Notes under the pieces: model-generated
Told to the model about the DNA's origin: nothing
Database searches by the model: none
What the model saw: only the letters and a program-made list of their open reading frames with translations
Program-made: the position numbers and the translations under genes
Part shown: one piece after another, positions 59,053 to 64,000 of the stretch
Numbering within the stretch: the stretch's first letter is position 1
Layout: the number at the start of each line of letters is the position of its first letter
Assembly: GCF_905475395.1 (NCBI RefSeq)
Contig: NC_058337.1
Coordinates: 104,092,368-104,156,367 of the forward strand
DNA: 64,000 nt
Direction: 5' to 3'
Origin: Chrysoperla carnea
Taxonomy: Eukaryota > Arthropoda > Insecta > Neuroptera > Chrysopidae

Positions 59053-59514
59053 ACCCGATTAGTTTTTAATTAAATAATTTATTATGCTGAGAAAATGTCA
59101 TTTTTTTATGTTATTTTAATTCCCACCCTCTGACAGAAGAGTGATTTATGACATAAGTAGGAAAGTGGGACTAACATAATTATTTTTTTTTTGTGAAATA
59201 ACATGTTCTCCTATTACAAAATCTTATAAAATTTCATTTAACAAGAATAAGTTAGCATGTACATCAAAAAAGCAAGCAAAATAAGTATATTTTTAATATT
59301 TTGTAATAGGCGAATATGTTATGAAAGAGTGGGATAAATATATATAACATGTTCTTCTGTTACAAAATTTCAAATTTTAGTCTTAACGAGCGATTTTTTA
59401 ATTTTATAAATACAAATTTTATTATTTTGTAATAGATGAATATGAGTGAGATATACTATATGACATGTTCTCCTATTAAAAAGTTTCAAATTTTAGCATA
59501 ACCAAGTCATTTTT

Positions 59515-59773
59515 AGCTCCGCGATCTTAGCACCTCATGTGCGGAATTTCGATTGACCAATTATACCATCTGAAAGGTCAGAAATTGGTCATAAAAGGTC
59601 AGTTGGTCTCATTAATTGGTCAGCATCAGAAAATTTTTTATTAAAGATTAAAGTTTTTCAAGGTCAATTAATAAGTTTAGCACCTCATTCGCAGAAAAAA
59701 TAAAAAACTCCAACTATGCGCGATCGGGAAGCATTCGCTGATAATTGGTCAGCTAATATAAATAATTGGTCAG
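59515..59773. repeat. GGTCA-rich inverted block, left arm
   Basis: Begins AGCTCCGCGATCTTAGCACC. It contains about nine GGTCA or TGACC motifs, many as ATTGGTCA and some as AGGTCA. Its inverse is 61761-61968. Repeated short motifs inside inverted arms are common as transposase-binding subterminal repeats. Confidence 0.75.
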
Positions 59774-60040
59774 TATAATTTAATATTAAAAAAAATTAAA
59801 AAAATTGTCTCTGTCGTAACGCGCATGCTTTGAGCCGGATGGTTTTATCAGGGCAGTGAGTACTTACGCACAGCTCTTCACTATAAACCAGACAGAGTAG
59901 GGGAAATATTTTTTTTATAATTTTTATTTTTTTGATATGTACTACTATCAAATATACATGTATATTTGATAGTAGTACATAAAAAATTTTTACTTTTAAA
60001 AAAATGAATTTTTCCTTTTATTTAAATTTTTCACTCTTTT

Positions 60041-60558
60041 TATACCATGTATATATGAAATATACATAGTATATTAAGTTTAGTCCCAAGTTTGTAAAAA
60101 TAATGATGTTAGTATAAAAATTTTGTCATAGGTGTTCATAAAATCACCTAATTAGTCCATTTCCGGTTGTCCGTCCGTCCATCCGTCCGTCTGTGGACAC
60201 GATAACTCAAAAACGAAAAAAGATATCGAGCTGAAATTTTTACAGCGTACTCAGGACGTAAAAAGTGAGGTCAAGTTCGTAAATGAGCATCATAGGTGAA
60301 TTGGGTCTTGGGTCCGTAGGACCCATCTTGTAAACCGTTAGAGATAGAACAAAAGTTTAAATGTAAAATTTTTTTTCATAAACATCACTGTTTACTCGTG
60401 AGGGCGCCAATTAGGCGGAAATTTTATAATAGGTACTATACTTGATTTTCAGTTATGTATGTGTCACATGTTTGTATGTGTAATGTGATAAATAAATCAA
60501 CACTGACTATGCATGGTATTTCAACAATTAACTCAGTCAATTGTTTGTTTTCACTTGT
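60041..60558 (+). repeat. Family B dispersed repeat nested in the large palindrome
   Basis: Plus copy with the TATACCATGTATATATGAAA head, a CCGTCCGTCCATCCGTCCGT tract, 'GGGTCTTGGGTCCGTAGGAC' and the 'GTTTGTTTTCACTTGT' tail. It has no partner in the opposite arm, so it inserted after the palindrome formed. Confidence 0.85.
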
Positions 60559-61242
60559 ATTATATATATTTGTACATATGTCACCTATAAAAAATTTGAA
60601 TGAATAATAATAATGGTTATTTTATATAGTAAAAAATCAATTTTCGGGATAACGTTTTCAAATTAATATAAATAAATAAATATCGTTATATATTTTAAAT
60701 TTTGTTTTATTTTATTCTATCCCATTTTTCCTTTCAGAACAAAATTATTAATTAACTAATTAATTTTTTTTTAGTAAAGGTACAAACAAATTCTTATAAA
60801 ATATAGGTGAGATAAAGAAGTTGGATTGTAAATACGTAATATTCTTTTTGGATTTTCATTTTATTTTTGTGTGGTATTTGGTTTGTAAAAAAAAAGTTGA
60901 TGCAAAAAAATTTTTTTAAGATGAAATTAATTATATGGAATTATGTGCAAGTAATTCGTAAATAGTTTTTATGTATTTTGATTTCATTTAAATAAAGTTG
61001 AAAACTCAAACCCTGTTTTTATTTTATTTTTCCCCATCTCTCTGTAGCTATACAATATTATTTCAGTTAAAAATAGGTGAGTATTTCGAACTTCACGATA
61101 GGTAAGTATTTCAAACTTCGTTTGCCATTTTTTTTTGTAATAATACTACTCAAAATTTTCCGAAAATGAGTTTTACTTTTTGTTATAATTTAAGAAAGTC
61201 GAAAATATGAATATAATTATTTATTAATACGAATAACAGAGC

Positions 61243-61312
61243 CCTAATGGTATAATGGTTAGCGTATCTGACTTCGAATAAATAGTCCCTTGGTTCGAAA
61301 CTAGGTGAGGAC
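61243..61312 (+). ncRNA. tRNA-like Pol III module 2 (Arg-like body)
   Basis: 'TGGTATAATGGTTAGCG' (A box), CTGACTTCGAATAAATAG (anticodon-loop region reading TCG) and GGTTCGAAAC (B box) are clear tRNA features. The acceptor stem does not pair and the anticodon stem is disrupted, so it is a tRNA-derived pseudogene or promoter module rather than a working tRNA. Confidence 0.55.
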
Positions 61313-61469
61313 ATATATTAAAAAAAAGTTCATTAAATCTTTTAAGCAAAATCTGATTTTTATTTTCATTTTTTTTAAATTTCCACCACAGCATGTTTGC
61401 CTAGTAAATGATGAAAAAATTAGTTTTTTTTCGTTCACAAACTTCAATTTTTTTCACATTTCTACTAGG

Positions 61470-61697
61470 AGAACATCAAGGACGGACGGAATAAGTAGTA
61501 CCTGAGAGCAAGGTAATTGTTGTCACCTCGTAAGTCAGAAAGTTAGTGGTCTGCACACCCGTGTTTGGTGAGTGTGACCTCTAGTGGGCAGACCAATAAC
61601 TTTCTGCCAAAATAAAATTTTAGACTTTCGGGGTGAAAACACTTACTCACCTTTCTCCTTATCAGGAACTACTAATTCCCACTTATGTTCTCCTAGT
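61470..61697. repeat. Compact palindrome in centre of large element
   Basis: 'TACTAGGAGAACAT' (61463) pairs with 'ATGTTCTCCTAGTA' (61685). Further inside, 'AGAAAGTTAGTGGTCTGC' pairs with 'GCAGACCAATAACTTTCT'. Markedly less AT-rich than its surroundings. Confidence 0.65.
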
Positions 61698-61760
61698 ACA
61701 AATGTTGAAAAAATTGAAAATTTGTTCGAAATTATATTATTTTTTGAATATAAAATTAAA

Positions 61761-61968
61761 CTGACCAATTATTTATATTAGCTGACCAATTATCAGCGAA
61801 TGCTTCCCGATCGCGCATAGGTGGAGTTTTTTCAATCTTTAATAAAAAATTTTCTGATGCTGACCAATTAATGAGACCAACTGACCTTTTATGACCAATT
61901 TCTGACCTTTCAGATGGTATAATTGGTCAATCGAAATTCCGCACATGAGGTGCTAAGATCGCGGAGCT
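61761..61968. repeat. GGTCA-rich inverted block, right arm
   Basis: Inverse of 59515-59773, ending GCTAAGATCGCGGAGCT. The left copy carries about 50 bp extra, including a partial duplication of the TTAGCACCTCAT segment. Confidence 0.75.
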
Positions 61969-62216
61969 GTCATTTTTGTACATATTTTTTAATATTTTGT
62001 AACAGGAAAACATGATTTTAAAGAGTGAAACATATTTATGATTATTTAAATGCCCACCCCCTGGCAGAATAGTGATTTATGACATATGTATTACTGACGT
62101 TAGTTATAGACACAGGGCGGGTTATATAGATAGTTTAAACTATAAAAAGAGTGGAAAATTTTTAACACCAGAAAAAATTCATTTAATTTAAAAATAAAAA
62201 TGGTAACCACACCAGG

Positions 62217-62286
62217 ATACGAACCAGCGTACCTTGGTTTCTTAGCAAGAGCTATACCCACACAACCATCAGGCTTATCTATATAT
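62217..62286 (-). ncRNA. tRNA-like Pol III module 3
   Basis: On the minus strand: A box TGGTTGTGTGGGTATAGC, B box GGTTCGTATCC, then a TTTTT run. The spacing is tRNA-like, but the body does not give a normal anticodon loop. It mirrors module 1 across the palindrome. Confidence 0.45.
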
Positions 62287-62807
62287 CCATATAACTAACT
62301 TAATACTTAACTTTACTAAATAATTAATTAATTGATAATTTTGTTCTGAAAGAAAAAATAGGGTAGAAAATTTAAAAAATCAAACAAAATTTAAAATATA
62401 TAACGATTTTTATTTATTTATAACAAAAAAAAATGTTTAAATTTTCATGAAAAATCATATTGTACATTTTCATGAAAGAAATTAACAGAGATTCTTCTTT
62501 TCTTATTAAAGTTTTTGCTAAAATTACCCCAATTAATTGAAATATTTATAACCCAACAATTGTTAATAATAAACGAACAGTCAATAATTCCTTAAAATAC
62601 ATTGATTAAGGAAGTAAAAGTGGAAATCAATAGTATGGGGGGGGGGGGGCTAGCTTAATGACAAATAATTGTTTAATAAATAATAAATAAACAACGATCG
62701 AATAAATACCAATAATTTTAATGATCAAATAATGAAGAACAAACGACGAACAATGAATTAAAAAAGATTTAAATTAACCCGAAAAAAAAATTTATGGGGG
62801 CCAAATT

Positions 62808-62854
62808 ACGTTACATGAAGGTTATAAAGATAGCCTATAACCTTCATGTTACGT
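62808..62854. repeat. 19-bp hairpin upstream of the zinc-finger gene
   Basis: ACGTTACATGAAGGTTATA and TATAACCTTCATGTTACGT pair with one mismatch around a 9-nt loop, 180 bp before the zinc-finger start codon. It may mark the outer edge of the large palindromic element. Confidence 0.65.
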
Positions 62855-63031
62855 TAGCTTATCAGGCACAAAATCAGTAAATATCGTAGGATTGGCAACA
62901 CTGATGAGCGCTGCAAGCTCCCAAAATGAATTCACGTAAGTATGAAATTAGAGGGCGGGAGAAATTGCACAATTTTGGGGGTTTCCGGATTAAATCTGGA
63001 GAGTTAATAACCCTTCACGTGTATTTTCGAT
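62855..63031 (+). promoter_or_regulatory. Presumed promoter and 5' UTR of the zinc-finger gene
   Basis: About 180 bp of comparatively GC-rich sequence without a TATA box separate the large repeat element from the start codon. Contains GAGGGCGGG near 62951. Assigned by position only. Confidence 0.3.
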
Positions 63032-63169
63032 ATGTCTATTGATTTATCACTTGTAAAGTTTACAGATTTTGATAAAATATGCCGAATTTGTGTAAAAAAA
63101 GATGAAATAATGTTTGAAATATTGGAGAATCATATAGCTGATATGTTAACTACATGCACTTCTGTACAT
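63032..63169 (+). CDS. ZAD zinc-finger gene exon 1
   Basis: 46 codons, phase 0 donor GTAAGT at 63170. The ATG is the first in frame and places CRIC at residue 17, the usual position for a ZAD start. Confidence 0.92.
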
Positions 63170-64000
63170 GTAAGTCATAACACTAGCATTTAACATGCGA
63201 TTTATTTTACTTATTAAAATTTGTTTATTAGATAGATGAAAACGATGATTTACCAAAACACGTCTGTAATTCTTGTTTTGGTACACTACAAAGTTTCACA
63301 AATTTTAGACAACTCTGCGAAAAAATTGATGGTGATTTACGAGAAATAGCTATACACCACAAATCTATTAAGATTGAAAATGAGGACGACAAGTCTGGAT
63401 TATTACCAGAAAATGATTATGAAGATGAAAACGAATTAAGTTACTCTCAAGAAATTTCTGACTGTGAAAATAAAATCAATGAAGCCACGCAAGAAAAACC
63501 AAGTAAACGAAACACACCTAGGCATGTCTGTGAACTATGTGGAAATCGTTTTCTCAGAATATGGCATTTGGGCTTACACATGAAACGTGTTCATAATTCT
63601 AAAGGTGAAAAATGTAGTAAATGCGATATCATTTGTTTTCACCCTTTACATTTAAACCTACATGAAAAATCTCATATTGAAAAGAAGTATTCATGTGATC
63701 TATGTGATAAAACTTTCATACAAAAAAATCATTTAGAAAGTCATAAAATAGCTCATTCCACGGAAAAACCTTTTCAATGTACGCACTGTAATAAATATTT
63801 TAAACGTAACTTTATTTTAAAACAACACATAGTTCATATGCACTCAAATGCACAGAAATATGTTGCGTGTCATGTTTGTGGAAAGTCAGTCGTAAAATTA
63901 AATTTAAATCAACATCTAAAAATTCACACCGAACGATCAATAATATCATGCGAACAATGTTCCAAACAATTTTATCATCAACAGTCATTAGCTCAACATA
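63032..64000 (+). CDS. ZAD-C2H2 zinc-finger protein, 5' part (partial)
   Basis: Likely nuclear DNA-binding protein. Exon 1 is 63032-63169, an intron with GTAAGT and TTATTAG ends occupies 63170-63231, and exon 2 runs from 63232 off the window end. Residues 17-20 (CRIC) and 58-61 (CNSC) form the zinc site of a ZAD domain, which in insects mediates dimerisation. After an acidic linker there are five complete C2H2 fingers and a sixth cut by the window. Finger 5 (CHVCGKSVVKLNLNQHLKIH) has 11 rather than 12 residues between its Cys and His pairs. The intron in the ZAD coding region and the absence of disruptions argue for a live gene. DNA target unknown. Confidence 0.93.
63232..64000 (+). CDS. ZAD zinc-finger gene exon 2 (open at window end)
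   Basis: 256 codons without a stop. It holds the second ZAD cysteine pair, an acidic linker and the finger array. The reading frame continues beyond the window. Confidence 0.93.
   Translation, partial: MDENDDLPKHVCNSCFGTLQSFTNFRQLCEKIDGDLREIAIHHKSIKIENEDDKSGLLPENDYEDENELSYSQEISDCENKINEATQEKPSKRNTPRHVCELCGNRFLRIWHLGLHMKRVHNSKGEKCSKCDIICFHPLHLNLHEKSHIEKKYSCDLCDKTFIQKNHLESHKIAHSTEKPFQCTHCNKYFKRNFILKQHIVHMHSNAQKYVACHVCGKSVVKLNLNQHLKIHTERSIISCEQCSKQFYHQQSLAQH

Larger units (their letters stand above)
58206..62812. mobile_element. Large multi-layer palindromic element (~4.6 kb)
   Basis: Paired blocks are nested. 58206-58478 is inverse to about 62500-62780 (start GGGTTAATT at both ends). 59515-59773 is inverse to 61761-61968. 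60670-60772 is inverse to 62321-62424. A copy of the right terminal ~100 bp is also present in direct orientation at 58500-58615. Two tRNA-like modules face each other (58984 on plus, 62285 on minus) and a third lies at 61243. A Family B repeat (60041-60558) is nested inside. There is no long ORF. It looks like a large foldback transposon; the outer limits are uncertain. Confidence 0.6.

Noticed and set aside
61243-61312. Functional tRNA-Arg
   Set aside because: A and B boxes and a TCG loop are present, but the acceptor stem does not pair and the anticodon stem is broken. Kept only as a tRNA-like module.
1-64000. CRISPR arrays, bacterial operons, rRNA genes
   Set aside because: No regularly spaced direct repeats with unique spacers, no ribosome-binding sites before ORFs and no rRNA core sequences. 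All features are eukaryotic.

Overview
This is a strongly AT-rich, intron-containing animal genome segment, almost certainly from an insect. Three signs support this: a ZAD domain joined to C2H2 zinc fingers (a pairing expanded in insects), GT-AG introns, and a dense load of insect-style non-autonomous transposons (Helitron-like elements, foldback and TIR MITEs, a TTAA-flanked piggyBac-like element, a decayed LINE). The insect order cannot be fixed from this sequence. Coding density is very low, and most long open frames are chance frames or transposon debris.

Layout. (1) 1-26.2 kb is gene-poor. It holds a tRNA-Gly(UCC) at 18104-18175, three Helitron-like elements, foldback elements and one unexplained 86-codon frame on the minus strand (9407-9668). 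(2) 26.2-53.4 kb is one plus-strand gene for a secreted phospholipase A2, reconstructed here from five exons (26241-26376, 46218-46389, 51464-51763, 52655-52761, 53224-53387). All junctions agree in phase and give 292 residues: signal peptide, Asn-rich pro-region, RSKR processing site, calcium loop, CCQLHDQCY active site and CECD motif. Intron 1 is 19.8 kb and packed with repeats, including a pair of abutting Helitrons, a LINE remnant, a piggyBac-like MITE, a 474-bp element nested in another repeat, and a nearly perfect 96-bp-arm hairpin. (3) 53.4-58.2 kb is intergenic, with a foldback element just after the PLA2 stop codon and dispersed repeats. (4) 58.2-62.8 kb is a large multi-layer palindromic element (about 4.6 kb). 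It has long inverted arms, three tRNA-like A/B-box modules, an inverted block of repeated GGTCA motifs and no credible long ORF. (5) 63.0 kb to the end is the start of a plus-strand ZAD-C2H2 zinc-finger gene that runs off the window.

The two protein genes share no evident pathway: one encodes a secreted lipid hydrolase and the other a nuclear DNA-binding protein. Most of the structure lies in the repeats. At least nine dispersed families have two or more copies here, so the history of this region is mainly one of small-element insertion, nesting and decay. All exon models were made by eye from splice signals, phase and protein motifs, with no transcript support.
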